Shown here in pieces: positions 40,264-52,847 of a stretch of DNA of 64,000 bases. Origin of the DNA: Erythrocercus mccallii (lineage: Eukaryota > Chordata > Aves > Passeriformes > Dicruridae). The stretch covers positions 124,001 to 188,000 of the forward strand of contig VZRG01001333.1 of assembly GCA_013397435.1 (NCBI GenBank). Direction: 5' to 3'. Numbering within the stretch: position 1 is the first letter of the stretch; the number at the start of each line of letters is the position of its first letter. Below the pieces are notes generated by a model, which ran no database searches, was not told where the DNA came from, and saw only the letters and a program-made list of their open reading frames with translations. A program made the position numbers and the translations under genes.

Positions 40264-40574
40264 TTCAGGCCGCAGTGCCAGCCAGCCCAGGCCAGCAGCA
40301 CAGACACACAGCGAGTCCCTGGCCACCTGCCAGCGCCGGCACATCGCCGCTGCTGTTATCACAATGTTCCCAGGCACAGCACAGGGAGGTGATAAAGCAG
40401 CACAGCAGCAGCGAGAGCAAAAACCAGCCACTAATGAGCACTGGGCTCTAATGTACAGTCAGGCAAGCAAGGCTCCCAACAAGCACCTGCCAATTAATAG
40501 CTAATCAGCAATTACAGATATAAATTCAATCTAGCACGTTCCAGTCAAACCTGCTGTTATCTTGAACCTTGCAA

Positions 40575-40592
40575 GACCTATGTTGGGTACCA
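40575..40592 (-). other. Primer-binding-site-like sequence (tRNA-Lys type)
   Basis: The minus strand reads tggtacccaacataggtc, eight bases inside the LTR border. This differs from the tRNA-Lys1,2 type retroviral primer site at about five positions, most of them transitions of the kind expected from CpG decay and ageing. The position next to the 5' LTR is right for a primer site. Confidence 0.45.
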
Positions 40593-40599
40593 AGAAGGA

Positions 40600-40705
40600 T
40601 GGTTGTGGCTTAACCTGAGCTGGCAATTAGACCCCACAGAGCCACTTATTCACTCCCCTACAGTGGGATGGTGAAGAGAATTGGAAGCAGTACAGGTGAA
40701 GTATT
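40600..40705 (-). repeat. Remnant of the 5' LTR (only its 3' end)
   Basis: The + strand stretch from ttgtggcttaacctgagctg through tcactcccctacagtgggat parallels 38815-38920, the 3' end of the other LTR. It ends abruptly around 40705, where unique-looking sequence begins. The outer part of this LTR, with its U3 region, is missing, so no target-site duplication can be checked. Confidence 0.6.
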
Positions 40706-43700
40706 ACTCCCTTAATGTCCTGTCTTTGCCTACTTCATCATTGCTGTGGACATTGCTGTGACTTCTGCCAACTCTTGTGCTGCTAGATTGTCTGCATAAG
40801 TTCACTGTTTAGTGCTAATAGCAAAGGGCCGGGGTTTTGAATGGACCTCTGAACAAAAGCAGTTATTTCTGAGGCCTCATATGTGTTTTGCTTCATATGT
40901 ATTTGAAATAAAAATTCAAAACGTGCTGGGCTTTTTAATGCCATAATTTGATTACCTGTGACTGCAATACTCCTTTAATAGTGAAACATGGCCATTAGTG
41001 GAAAAAGAAGGTGCATGAGGACGTGCAAAACTGTGCAGGCTTTGCTGGAATGAAGTGCATGTGCTGCTTGTACACATTGCGTCACTGAAAAACTATGGGT
41101 GGCTCTTGGAGTGCAAGACTTTGTTGTGCTTCATTTGTTTCTGCAAGGCTAGTTCTGTGCATCCCTCTTAATGTCAAGTGTGACCCAAAGTGCGGTGAAG
41201 AAAAAGACTGAAGTTTCAAGTGGAATTTGGGAAGAAGTCTGTTGACATTGCTGCTTCAGGAGCAACTTCAGGAATAAGCAAGGAGAAAATGTTACTCTGG
41301 AGAATAATTTGCAAGCATTTGCTGCAGCACTCTTAATTCTCCAGTGAATAGTTGTAGATAATGATTGCAGATGATTTGCTTGGAACATTGGTGACAGCTT
41401 TCTTTGCAGATCCCTCTGGCCTGAGTTATCTGTAGTGACTGAAGGAGGGATGTTTGCTGAGGTTCAGATGCTTTGTCTGTAAGCAACACGTGTTATTTTT
41501 TCTGTGCAGACATTCTTGTTACTAAGTTTGCTCATCATTCAGCAATTGGCCTTTTGTTTGGAAAGGAGCCTCACTCAGGCTGTGATGAGATAACCACATG
41601 TTGCATAACAACACAACAAGGCGAAGCAGAATTGTGCATTGCCACCCTGTGCTAGCCTGAAAGTGGGGTGATGCCCCTGGGCTGGAGGGAGCAGCAATCA
41701 GACCCAGGGACTGCACAAGCTGATCCTACCAGGAGGCTGCTGTGGCCCCGGCGGGGAGGGTCCTGGCCTTCATTGTCCTCTTCTGGAGAAAATCCCTGCC
41801 CCTCTTGCTTTGAACAAAGAAAGGAGCGTTTTATATCTGCTTCATGAATCCTCAGAATTCAGATTTGTTTCCCTTTAGATTTAAGAATCACTGAAACTTG
41901 TGTTAAGTACTTTTCTTCTGTTTGGCCTGTGTGCCAGAGCAAGCCCCACCTTCTACCCCAATTGTTGGTCATGTGGCAGGAGCCCACTTGTGCGTTTTCA
42001 GCAGAACAGCTGAGCTTTGCAAAAACTGGCTGGAGCTCTGCAGCTGGGCTGGAGCCTGGCCCAGCAACGGGAGCTGTTAATTGCATGATTGAAGCCTTTA
42101 ATTTAACCCCTTTCCAGCAGTTGTACTGACGAGTGTTGGAGCTGTCAGATGTCACTGTCGCACCATTACCCTTCAAAGCAAAGCATGCAGCCGTAATCCC
42201 ATAGAGCAAGGCTCCTATTTGCTGCATCTCCAGTTGGGGCTGTTCCTGTTAACTACTACATCTATGTCATATGATTTTCTATCCCAGTCTTACTTTAAAT
42301 GTAAATAGAAAATAGAGAATATTTCTATCAATAGTTGTGTAGATAAAGATTTTTATCATGAATGTGTAGAAGGCAATAATTACTTCATAATAGGGATGTT
42401 GCAAATTTTCAGTGTAAATAAGCAAATTGTCCCCAGATAGTCTAATGGCATTCAATAATAATTTTTCCCTCTGATGGGAGCAATCTTCCATGATGACTTA
42501 GAGCATCAGAGTTGATTTGATATTTAGTTTTGTAATAATGATCATGTGATTAAGATTTATGTAAGGTTTTGGCCCAAAGCATCCATCAAATACAGGCTTC
42601 AGTTTCAAGTGTAAAGAGAGAACAGCTAATTTAAAAGTTCTTTTATTCAAAGGTAGTTTTTATAGCAGGAAGAATGAGTAAGTACAAACTAGCAATTTGT
42701 GGTCTAGTCCTTTTTTTGCATTAATATTATTAATTTGTTTTCAGTTCTTGTGTTCAAGAAAATAATTTCTCCTCTCACTTTGTAGGAAACTTTGAAGTTA
42801 GCATCAAACTATCAGCCTTTGTCTCTCTCCCCTCACCCACTCACATTCCTGGAGTGCGTTTATGCAGGTTGAGAGCAAGAAGTGCAGTGCCCAGCTCTAG
42901 GGAATGGATTCATATTATGAGTCTTAACTTTCAGGTGTTCAGTTTCCCATATCAACCTACTAAGCAGAACCAGTTTGATTTCAAGTTAAACATTTATTCT
43001 ACTTTTATAAATGGTTGTAAAAACTCATATTTTAAAAATGTGTATCTATTATAAAACTTTTCCCAGTGTGACCAGTTTCTTTCCTGCTTCAAGTGCCTTC
43101 TTAAAAAGGATCCTGAAATAAACTTTCTTCAAAATGAGTTTATTGTAATGAAGAAATGTCATCACAGTTAGTTCCCAATATGCTGACACAAGTTTGTCTG
43201 ATAGAATTTTTCTTTCAAAACCTTTTCTCATTGTAATTGAAACTGCTGTTTCCATTGTGAAAGTGGCTGAAATTGGGGTCAGACCCCACCAGCCCTCCAC
43301 GTTTTTAAGTCCTGAAATATGCAGAATATGTCATGTTGTTGCAGCTTTTCAACTCTGGTCCTCTCATGAAATAACATAGAACATAGAAATCACTAAGGAG
43401 GAAATGAAGTGAATTTAAAAAATAAAAGTGATAGTGCACATCAGCAGAAAGGGCCTACCCAGTCTCAACAACAAAGAATGGATGGCTTGAGAGCTTGGGC
43501 TGCAAGGCTTACTGCCAAAAATGACCTGAGTTCAGGATGTCTGCTTTTTTGAGCTAGCAGCTGTTGATGTTTTTAACCTTTGAAAGAGGAAAATAGAGGT
43601 ACAATGTTACTGTCAGCTGGAAAGCAAGAATCTATTTTGCCCAAATGTTTCTAATTTTGATGTAATTATTTTTGCACAAAAAGATGCAACAGTAGGCTGT

Positions 43701-43854
43701 TTGAATTTCTTCATGGAAAGATGAGAAAACCAGTAAATGTGCATGTGGGCACAGCCTCATGATAAGACTACTTGCCAGGGATAATGTGACTCAGGTCTTG
43801 ACTCAGCACAATCTCTATTACATGTTTCTATTGCCTCTTTTTCCTGGTGGAGTT

Positions 43855-43945
43855 GGTTTGGGATTTTTTTCTTTTTTTCTTGTTTTTAGGGGGAGTTTGT
43901 ATTGGTTGTGGTTTGGGGGGTTTTTTGTTTTGTTTTTTTGAACTG
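43855..43945. repeat. G/T-only low-complexity stretch
   Basis: About 90 bp of the + strand made almost only of T and G, including ggtttggggggttttttg. It is the strand-opposite counterpart in composition of 22706-22784 and is likely a decayed simple repeat. Confidence 0.75.
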
Positions 43946-46900
43946 GCCTCTGTCACTTCTCTAAAAAGTTCAAAGTTTAATCCATTTCCGGAAGAATAAC
44001 ATTAAAACTTTCAGAAATTCTGTGCTGGGTGTGAGAAAGTCTTAAATCGGTTTTCTTGAATTAAATAAGGGCTTTAGTCATGCTCTGAAAGGTTCAATTT
44101 CATGTTTAAAAGAAACTACAGAGCAGGTATATGCGCATCAATACATACAGACTTTTTAAAACTGGAAACGTGGACGTAGGTGCAGGTTTTTCTAGAGGCT
44201 TATGAAGGAAGAAAAAGTCAGGAGCTCTGAAGAGCATGACCTGATAGCAGCCACAGGCAGCAATTGTAGATGAAAAGGGTTGTGCCAGATTTATTCCACT
44301 GCCCACAGTGTTGTTTTGAGTTCCAAATTTTGGGTTTGCCTTCTACAGCTAGAGAACCTAACAGATAGGGTTGGATCTTTTTCATATGAACTTGGGTTTG
44401 GGTCTCTGCAATGTGAGGTGTCTCCAAAAAATGGAGATAACTGTCTAATGGTGGAAGTTCCTGACACAAAATGCCTCTCAGCTTATCAGTTTGTCATAAA
44501 TTAGAAAAGAAAAAAAAATGTGGGGAAGTTTAAAACTAAAATATCCTTTATTTTCCATTATATAAGTACATAATCTGTGTAATTCTTTTTAAAATGTCTC
44601 CTTTTTTAACAAGGTAAAGCAAATCACTTCTTTCCCAGAATGAAATTAATGGAAAATATTGGCATTTTTCCCCATGAGATGGGAGACTTCTTTGCTTATA
44701 CTCCATGCATCTGTGGTAAAAAACGGTTTGTAGGTCTCTTAATGAGCAGTGCTTTCTCTTGATTTACCTCCTCCTCAGTTTTACCAGGGTTTTTAAGTAA
44801 CTCAAAGTCGACTTAATTTCTGATCTTCTTGGTAAATTATTGTTTGGTACAGCATAGTGTTAGCTATCACAGTGATAATGTAAATGGGGGTACTTGCCAA
44901 AAGTCATCAGTACTACAGTAACAATCCATTTGACAGGAATCCTTGAGCCTTGAGCATATTGATTCATCCAGCACAAAAGCTTCCATTCGTTTGCAGTATA
45001 GATCATCTGAAATTGTGTGCTCAAGACACAGATACTGGCATGTATAGTGTCAATATAGATACGACAGTGGACCTGTCTTAGCCTCTGTTTCCATGGTGTG
45101 TCTGAAAGGATTTATAGCATGGATGTAGTTTTCCTGGAGGCATTGGTCTAAGTCTGAGCTTCTCCTTCTCTTTCCTTGCCAGTTTTCAAAAAGAAAATAC
45201 ATTTTTTGTTGTTCTTGGAAACACTGAAGAGAAATTGAGAAAATGTCAAATAATCTTAATAGAAATATAGTACAGCTTTGTGTACATGAAAATGAAGAAT
45301 TGGTCAGATCTGAAAAGTGTTATTTGGAGGGAAATGGAGAACATCATTGACCCTTAGGAATAGGTGGGTTGAACTTGAAGAGCACATAGAAATAAATCAG
45401 GACCATTGGTATTCAGAGAGATTTACCATATTCAGCCATGGCTTTTATGGCAAGGAGCTCCTCGTGGTTTTCTCATCTTATCAGTGAGTGCTTCATTTCA
45501 AAACCACTCAAAATTCCTAGCCACACAGTTACAGAAAGCAGGCTGCAGGGTGGTGGTGATAGGGACATGTGGCTCACAGAGGTGCTGCTTTCCGCATTAA
45601 TTGTGGGTATTTGTTCAGGAAGTGTCTGAGGCCAAGGTACAGCACACTGCCATTAGCCATGTTCGCCAGAGGGCCAGCACCTGGGCAAGGAATCTGGACT
45701 TGGCTGACCAGACTGTTCCTATCCCAAAGTACCCTGTAGCAAACTGTTATTTGCTTGTTTGTTTCTTCATTTATTTTCTCTCTTCCTTTTGTTGTGCTTT
45801 TCCCATTGGACAGAATGCTCTCACTGGGGGAAGTGGTGGCTCTTCCCTGGGCCCATTGTCAGCTCTTGAACAAGAAGGGCCCCATTTGGGCAGCATCCAG
45901 TTGGGCTTTACCTCATGCCTCCCTTGTCTGTGTCACATCCTGAGTCCTCTGGCTTCACATTTAACCATTCTTGATGTGGTTTGTTTAGGGTTTTTTCATT
46001 CCACTGAAACATTACAGCTCTTCCTGATGCCAAAACCACTCTATCTTCTTTCCTCCCTGGAAACCCATGTCTTTCACTGTTTTCCAGCATTATTTCACAA
46101 AGGTTCTTTTTGGCCTTACCTGTACAATAGAAGTCAGTGCTGACAAATGTAAGGATTTTTAGGCAAAGCTGGCAGGTCTTACTCATCCTTTTTATACCAG
46201 CAAGAGCTCTACTACAGAGGCAGTTCCTGCCAGCAACAAGAACAATTTAGTATTGTACCATTTGAGTAACAAGTGTAAAATGCATCAATCAAAGACCTGC
46301 TGTGTCGCAATCATATATTGGCCTTTATATTAATATGGCTTTAGCACAAAGATAGCTGCCATAGTTCTGGGCTTGCTTCATCTTATTTGGAAAATTGATC
46401 AGAAGGTGTTTGATTTCCCTGCTGCAGAATGCTGTGTTCCCATATCAACTTTCCTTTCTCTGAAGCCCATTTTTATTGGGGGGGGCGGGCGGTGTTTGTT
46501 CCATAATCTTTCTGGACTCTGCTTCTGTTTTTTACATGTGAATTTATGTCTTAGCACTGCTTCACTTCTTATTGTTACAAGGCTTTACAAAAGCTGCTGT
46601 TTCTCTATAATTGCTAATGAATTATGTTTTTCAAAATCATTGTGAAATGTTTTTCAGCCCTATGGGTCCCAGCCTTAGTGTTGAATGCAGTATATTTGAG
46701 ATGGGTGAAAAACATCCTTCTGCTTTCATTGTTGGCAAAGGGGAGAGAGAGGGTCCAGTGTTTGCCCTGAGATGTGTTAGGTTTTATAGATTCTGGTGTT
46801 TGCATCAAGCTGAGAGGCAGGATATTTCTTCCCTCTCCAATACTAAAAGCAGACATGTGAGTGCTCTAACAGTTTGTTCTTTCTGATTTCATCAGTAGTT

Positions 46901-49825
46901 AAGCTAAGTGTTTACCAATGTCTGCACTTTTGTATGAGTCATTGAGACACTTGGACTTTTGTTTCGTGCTTAGAAGTATTTATTGTTTGAAATTTCTTTT
47001 TTTTTTAACCATCCCTGCTGCTTAACTAATTTCCTTGATCCAGAGTTTTGCTGCTGCTGCTGCAGGATGCTATCATTTAGCATGTGTCAGCTCAGGCTCT
47101 AATGTGCAAGAGCAATGGTGCAGAAAAACCTTCTCTCTTTGCTGAAACAGCTAAGGGGATGGTCCAGAGGTTGTGGTTTGAAATTCAATATGGGACTTTA
47201 ACTAATCTGTACCACTGGAAACTCACTGAATTGTTAGTTCCTTCAAACACTTGCTGAGGTGGTCGACACAGGAATAGGTATTTTTTATTTCTTTATTCTG
47301 ACCTGTGGCTCGTATCTAGTGACTCGTAGGCAATTTCCATTACATATCTGCATACCTGTGCTGTCTCATTACAGGGGCTTCCCTGCTTCCCCAGCACCTC
47401 TGCAGAGGCTGAAATATACAGTGTGGTAGAGGACTCCAGGCAGAATTCTTGCTCTCAAAGTAAATCAAACCCTTACAAGCCTTCAGTGCTCTGCTGTCTT
47501 TCAGATACATCTTTGTTTTATCATTTTAGAAGCTAGACTAGAACATGCAATGTGTGTTCAGAGCGAAGAGAAAACATTTGGGAAAGACAGGCAAAATTCT
47601 CTCACAGAAGTTTTCTGCTGTGTATACTTTATTTACACCTGCTGAAATGACTTCATAAAATTGTTTATACATCTATGACCTTTTTAGTCATCTCCTTTTT
47701 ACTGGTTATGTCACTCTATTTTCCCAGCACTCATCTGGATCTCACTTTGCAGGCTTTCTGTCTGCACAGTGAGATTAATCCTGTCTTGGGATCTGCAGAG
47801 TGCTTAAATTTATGATTCAAATGGATACAGCTCCTTTGGCAGAAATTGTGAAAAGGTTCATGAATTTTTAATTAGAAGGGATTGATTCAATGAATATCAT
47901 TTCCTAAACTAAGTTGTGGTGTGGAGCATAGATGTGGCTTAATATTTAAGTAATTAAAATATGCATGTTCCCCCTAGAATGTGTGAGCCATACCCGGGAA
48001 AACCAAGTTTCCTTTCTGATGCTCTTGTCTGCTATGCTTGTGTATTTCAGGAGCAGACCAACAATGCCTTCAGATAGGCTGTGATATGCCTCTTATCTGT
48101 TACATTACATACAGAACAAGTGAATTGAAGTTATCATGGAAGGAAAAGTCCCTCATGAATTCAAAACCTGCCATTCCAGTCAGGAAATGGTTTTTTTAGT
48201 TTCTTTCCCATCTATTTTGTGCTTTGTACTTTCTTCCCAGTTGCATTTTTCAGACTTAGCTCATAAATGGATGCAAAACTGTTTTGAAGATTTTTACGAG
48301 GAAAGTAGTATATAAAACCAAAATCACTGTATTTAGAAACCTGCAGTAATTTGAAAAGAAAATGTATGCAAATGATCACATAAATTCAGTGTACAAAGTA
48401 GGCAGAAAAAGCTACCTGTGAAGGAAGCTTCTTTCTTGATCCCTAAGGCAAACAACTAAAGGTTTGAAGTGTAAGCTACAAATCCTGCTTGTTAAGCTTA
48501 CTGCACACATTTTCTTCCAAAACAATGAGCATTTCCCCAACTTGCACTTCTGCACCAGGGCTCCCAAGGTTACCAGTGTGGCTCTGCAGTCGCTCTCTGT
48601 GGCACCCACAGTGCGGAAGGGTTGGTGATCCCAGGCAGCTCCTGGGCTGCGCGACGCCTGACATCCATCCCTTCCTCCAGCTGCTGGAGCAGAGCTTCTG
48701 CCAGGACCTCAGGGCCTTGTGCTGCACCCATCCTCTTGATGGTATTGGCTTTGGATGAAGGAGGAAAAAGGAAGAAAATAGGACTGCTAAGAAATGGCTT
48801 TAAAGGTGGGAGAGCAAAATCCCTCTGCAAGCTGAGATTGTTTTAGATCAGGTGTGGGTGACTTGATGAAGGAATCCTTACTTCAAATTCAGTGGGCTTA
48901 CTTTACAGGATATTAGCATTACTAATTTTTAAAACTTCCCTCTGGGTTTATTATCAGTATTTGAGATTCTATGCTGTGCTGACCTTGGACCTGAGGGGGA
49001 GCCGGACAAGCTGGTGCTAAGCCACTGTTTGCCTTCCATCTAATGTGTTCCCTGGGGATTGGGTGCAATTTATGAACATCTCAGTTTCTTCTTCATTTCT
49101 GGTTGTAATAGTGTATTGGACAAGTTCAATATAGACCAACAGCTTCTGGGTACAGGACAGGTGCCCTGCCTAGAGCCTCTTAAATCCAGAAACCATGCAA
49201 GTAAATCAGTCATCTTTGGGAAACACTGGATTTAATAGTAGCTTAAGGAGTGTGCACTTGATCAGTTACTTTCTCAGATCATTTGGTTTCTTCAGAGCAC
49301 TCTGTAGCAGGTAGGTGATACATATTTTCTGGTACACCCCAGACAAGCTTTATGGGCACATGTGGAGAGCAGTTATCTGGGGTAGCAAGGCTGCTCACAC
49401 AGAAAATACCTATTGCTCTGATGCCTGCTTTGTCTAGACAAGAGCTCTGGAAATTCAGGCTAGGTATGCCTCTTACTGCAGCCACTGTTTTTATAAGCCC
49501 AGGCTGTCCTTGGTTTCATTTTTAAGTTTTGGCTCAGAAGGATGAAAGATGTACTTTAATGAAACTAACCTTTGAAAATATTTTCTGAAAAGATTGTATA
49601 GCGTGCTAGAGAACATGCCAACACTACAACATTTGCTCAACCTTCTAGAATTAGCCTTTGGTAAAAAGGAGCCCTGATCCCAATGGATTAAAGTCAACAC
49701 AACCTGTGGATTTTAAAGTGAGGTTTAATGGATTTTAACCAAAATAAATAGAATTGCTTGAGGCTGATGAAAGTTCTATGATCTCTGATACAGATCTAAG
49801 CCAGAAGTTTAGTTGAGAGTACTGT

Positions 49826-49875
49826 TTCCCAAAGTATTCCCAAAGTATTTCGCAAGTATTTCCCAAAGTATTTTC
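49826..49875. repeat. Short tandem repeat, unit 11-12 bp
   Basis: About four units of the type ttcccaaagta follow each other, one carrying tcgcaagta instead. It looks like slippage-derived simple repeat. Confidence 0.8.
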
Positions 49876-52256
49876 CTTTGGTTTCTTGTGTTACTAGCAA
49901 TAGAAAAAAATACCATTCTGCTGGAAAGGCAGGTAGGAATATTAGTCACAACAGTACAGGACTATCAGGTGTTTTGCATTCCAGCATTGCAAAGTAGTGC
50001 TCTAGAGGAGGGAGAGCAATGTTGTCCTTGCTTCTGTCTTCCACAGTCATCTTGGTCCTATAGAACAGCTCCTGTTCTAACACAGTGAGCTTGACAGCAA
50101 ATGAGAAAAAAGAAAGTAAGTACAGACAGATTTTGTAGGATTTAGTTACATGGGATGCAGCTGACTGTTCAGCTGAATAGTTTTATGCTGAAAAGTAGGA
50201 ACTTTTCATCTAATTGTAGTCTCAGGCCTGAATCTCAGGCTTCAACTTCACAAGCAACTGTTGAAGCACAAGACTTGTTGTGGGAGGCCAGACAGTATCT
50301 TATAAATGGTAATTGACAAAAACCTGCTATATTTGAAAAATAAAAAAACCCAGAACACTTGCTGTAAAGCAGCTTTTTAAGACAACAAATAAATCATCAG
50401 GAACTTGGGATCTAACAGCCCGTTGGGGACATGGTGGGTTCTCCGGATTGGCATACTGAAACTGTAGCATAAAACTGATAAAATGTTCCTTTTCTCATCA
50501 GTGCCGCAGAGTATGGACAAATGAGGTGCTCATGAATGGCAAGTGTTGGGATCGTGGAGCTTGTCTTTCTCTTCCTCCTTGCAAAGAGCTAGACAGGGAT
50601 TAGAGCGTGTCTGAGGAAGATTGGCAGCAATGTGCCTGCAGCCTTTTCCAGGTGCAAAACTTAGTAAGATTCCATTTTGACAGAACTAATGGAGAAAGAG
50701 AGGATGCCTGGTGCCAAATAGCTAGTTTCATTTCTCTGATCTGTGAACAGCTCTGGAATTTCCCTGGGCTTGGTCCAGCTCCTGCTTGACTAGAGGAGTC
50801 CTGTTGGATCTGTCAGTAAGTGGACGTGATCGCCTTTTCATGTCCACTTTCACTCAAAGACTTCATTTCCCTTTTTGTGCTACAAAATCAGTAAAAGCAG
50901 ATACGCAGACAATGCATAGTCAGGCAAAGTCCCGCAGCAGGGCAGTGACCCGGTGTCAGCCTTGCACACGAGCAAGGACGTGGCCGTGAGCCATCCTGTG
51001 CCCTCCCTGGCTGCCGTGGCCAGCAGTGTGAGCTGACTCAGTGATGTGATGGCAGAGCAGGCTCCTTTCTGCTCCAGGTCTTGTGGACTTCCTGAGTGGG
51101 TTAATCCAACACCACCTCATGGTCAGTAGTAATTTCCTGTTTAGTATTAAAAGACTGCATTTCCATAAAATTGTGTCTGGTTTTCTTTTTTTTTTAAATT
51201 AAATCCCAAGAATGTTTTGTCACCCTTTTTGTAAACAAAGGGCATAGGAAGTACAGTTTCACAGAGATAAGAGTTTTACATGTAGGCTGAGGAATGCATG
51301 AACAAGAAGTCCTTTACTACTGAGAAACAAATTCATGTCCTTTTTTTATATTTTCTTGAACCGTGTACATCACTGCTTACCCAGCTGTGATGAGTAAATT
51401 ATGGAATTCACTTTGCAATAACTTCACAAAGGCTAGGGCTGGCTGAGAATAAAGTAGGAATAAGTAGCTTACCCCGTGATTTCACGTGAACATCAACCAA
51501 CAAAGTGTAGCTGTAAGTCCTGATGACTGTATTATCTTCCTCCATTCTAACTGGAGTTTTCCCACTGATTTCAGCTAGACATGTTAATAGTATGTGCCTT
51601 TTAAGCAGTTGGCTTGCAGTCTTCAATTAGGTATCACCAGTAGGACTCCCTCACCTAACCTGAGGTAGCTGAAACCCGTCAGGCAAGTTGTTCTGTAGGA
51701 ATCCTTGTATCTCCTTGTATCTCAGCTGAAAAGGGAGCCTGGATGACTGAGTTCTGGAGTAGATGGTTATATCCTAGATATTTATAGAAAAGTGGTTTGA
51801 ACTCCATGCTGTTGACAAGTTTCTGTGTGAGAAACTGGTCTTGATAAAAGGTTTTTGCATCCTCTCAGTATTTTGTCCTCCGAGAATGTTCTTTTAATGC
51901 CAGATTTTTCCTGAAGGTAATTTCTTGGAAATTGCACTTGAACTTATCTAACAAATTGTTTGGTGATCTAGTGAAAATAAAACACCATTCTTTCTATTTT
52001 GTTTTGAATGACTTCTGTCTGGCAGTTTTGCTTTCTGTATTCTCCAGCGATAAGTATAAAATTAGCTGTTTTACTTAATTATTTCAGAATTTATCCTGAA
52101 AGCAGTTCTTTCTAGAGTAGTTAATGTTTCCTGTATGAACTGTTTTGAAATATTTCTTGGTGCTGTTGCTCTCTTTCTTTTCCCTTTTTCTTCCCTTCAA
52201 ATTTCGTCTTTCTGGTGTTTGGATATTTCATTAACTCGGTATTTCATGTATTTTAG

Positions 52257-52307
52257 GAGAAACCTGATGCCAGCCCTACATCTCTACAGCTACGATCCCA
52301 GATTGAG
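52257..52307 (+). CDS. SASH1: SASH1 coding exon 3
   Basis: This short exon of 51 bp is 17 codons, phase 0-0, and translates to EKPDASPTSLQLRSQIE. As I recall the human SASH1 sequence, this peptide is identical there, which is the strongest single piece of identity evidence in the window. The acceptor is atgtattttag, with a rather modest pyrimidine tract and a ttaac branch-point candidate near 52231. The donor, gtaggc, is weaker than that of exon 4. The segment is rich in Ser, Thr and Pro and follows a basic patch from exon 2, so phosphorylation is plausible, but that is inference. Its length divisible by three means skipping it would keep the reading frame. Confidence 0.95.
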
Positions 52308-52428
52308 GTAGGCACTTAGTTTTTGATCATCCCCTTTTGTTTGTTTGTTCTTTAATTTGATACTCTGCATAAACTGGGTAAAGGCTTCTCTAGTGTCTGT
52401 TCTCAGTGCGGCATGTCTTCTCTTGCAG
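52308..52428 (+). other. SASH1: SASH1 intron 3, very short (121 bp)
   Basis: Only 121 bp separate exons 3 and 4, against 36.3 kb and 11.3 kb in the neighbouring introns. It starts gtaggc and ends in a strong acceptor, tcttctcttgcag. No repeat is present. The weak donor and short length make intron retention possible, but this cannot be told from sequence alone. Confidence 0.93.
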
Positions 52429-52478
52429 GAATCACTTGGTCTCAGCAGCACTGCATCAACACCTGACACTGAAAGAAA
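52429..52478 (+). CDS. SASH1: SASH1 coding exon 4
   Basis: This exon of 50 bp starts in phase 0 and ends after the second base of a codon. It reads ESLGLSSTASTPDTER followed by AA, with the last codon (AAG, Lys) completed by the first base of exon 5. Human SASH1 has a related but less Ser/Thr-rich stretch here, so the region is variable within an otherwise well-kept N-terminus. The acceptor is strong (tcttgcag) and the donor is the near-consensus gtaagt. The Ser-Thr-Pro sequence STP is a possible proline-directed phosphorylation site, which is inference. Its length is not a multiple of three, so skipping would shift the frame. Confidence 0.93.
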
Positions 52479-52833
52479 GTAAGTGAAGGCACAGGAAGTG
52501 AGAAAGGAGGAGGGAGGGGGAATTTGGTATATTTTCTTTTTCTTTGGAGTAAATTAATTTTAGATTGTACTTATGTATCTAGATTTCAGATCCAGACACT
52601 ATTAATGAAACCTGTTTTGGAGCCTGCTCCTTCTCTTCCTCCCTTTTGGCCTTTTATTTTTTTAGAGTTTTTATGTCAAGGGAGGGTTATTGTTTCTCTC
52701 TTCTGTGAGCACTTGGGGTGTGCATACATCAAGACAACTGGTAGTCATTTCTGAGGAACATCAGTGATTTCACATTCTCTGCAAATTACTCCTGCTTTAA
52801 AAATTAATTTCTTTGACTAGACCTAAGTGCAGT

Positions 52834-52847
52834 AAAAAAAAAAAAAA
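52834..52847. repeat. Poly(A) run of 14
   Basis: A pure A14 run 350 bp downstream of exon 4, with no retroposon body visible before it. Confidence 0.9.

Larger units (their letters stand above)
38815..40705 (-). mobile_element. Old ERV-like LTR element, non-coding, 5' LTR truncated
   Basis: On the minus strand this element consists of a truncated 5' LTR (40600-40705), a primer-binding-site-like sequence (40575-40592), a roughly 1.2-kb internal region without any gag, pro, pol or env remains that I can recognise, a purine-rich stretch before the left LTR (39395-39410) and an almost complete 3' LTR (38815-39394). The LTR matches, from memory, a family abundant in neoavian genomes (ERVL or ERVK class not resolved). 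The two LTR copies differ strongly in the stretch they share, so the insertion is old. It lies antisense to SASH1 in intron 2, the orientation usually tolerated in introns. The short internal part suggests a non-autonomous or internally deleted element. Confidence 0.72.
15994..52256 (+). other. SASH1: SASH1 intron 2 (36,263 bp)
   Basis: A large intron running from donor gtatgt to acceptor tgtattttag. It carries most of the mobile elements in the window: CR1 fragments at 16495-16885 and 19280-20115, a tRNA-headed SINE at 24551-24712, MIR-like remnants at 24953-25291 and 32775-32865, and an LTR element at 38815-40705. It also holds AT-rich low-complexity stretches at 26015-26105 and 32275-32380, an A/C-only stretch at 22706-22784, a pyrimidine-rich segment at 30075-30360, and homopolymer runs. 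Long parts, such as 8 kb on either side of 48000, hold no feature I can name. Open frames within it, the longest 180 codons at 45601-46143, lack splice borders and family resemblance and are treated as chance. Confidence 0.85.

Noticed and set aside
45601..46143. Longest open frame of the window (180 codons, + strand)
   Set aside because: It has no splice-site context, no recognised domain, and an ordinary hydrophobic and low-complexity make-up caused by T-rich sequence. It may overlap an unrecognised old LTR, but I could not support that.
48570..48830. Minus-strand frame of 86 codons with a helix-like Ala/Glu/Leu-rich part in a GC-richer patch
   Set aside because: It looks somewhat protein-like near its middle, but no family is recognised, no splice borders fit and other frames in the patch are equally open. 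A codon-conservation test in other birds would decide.
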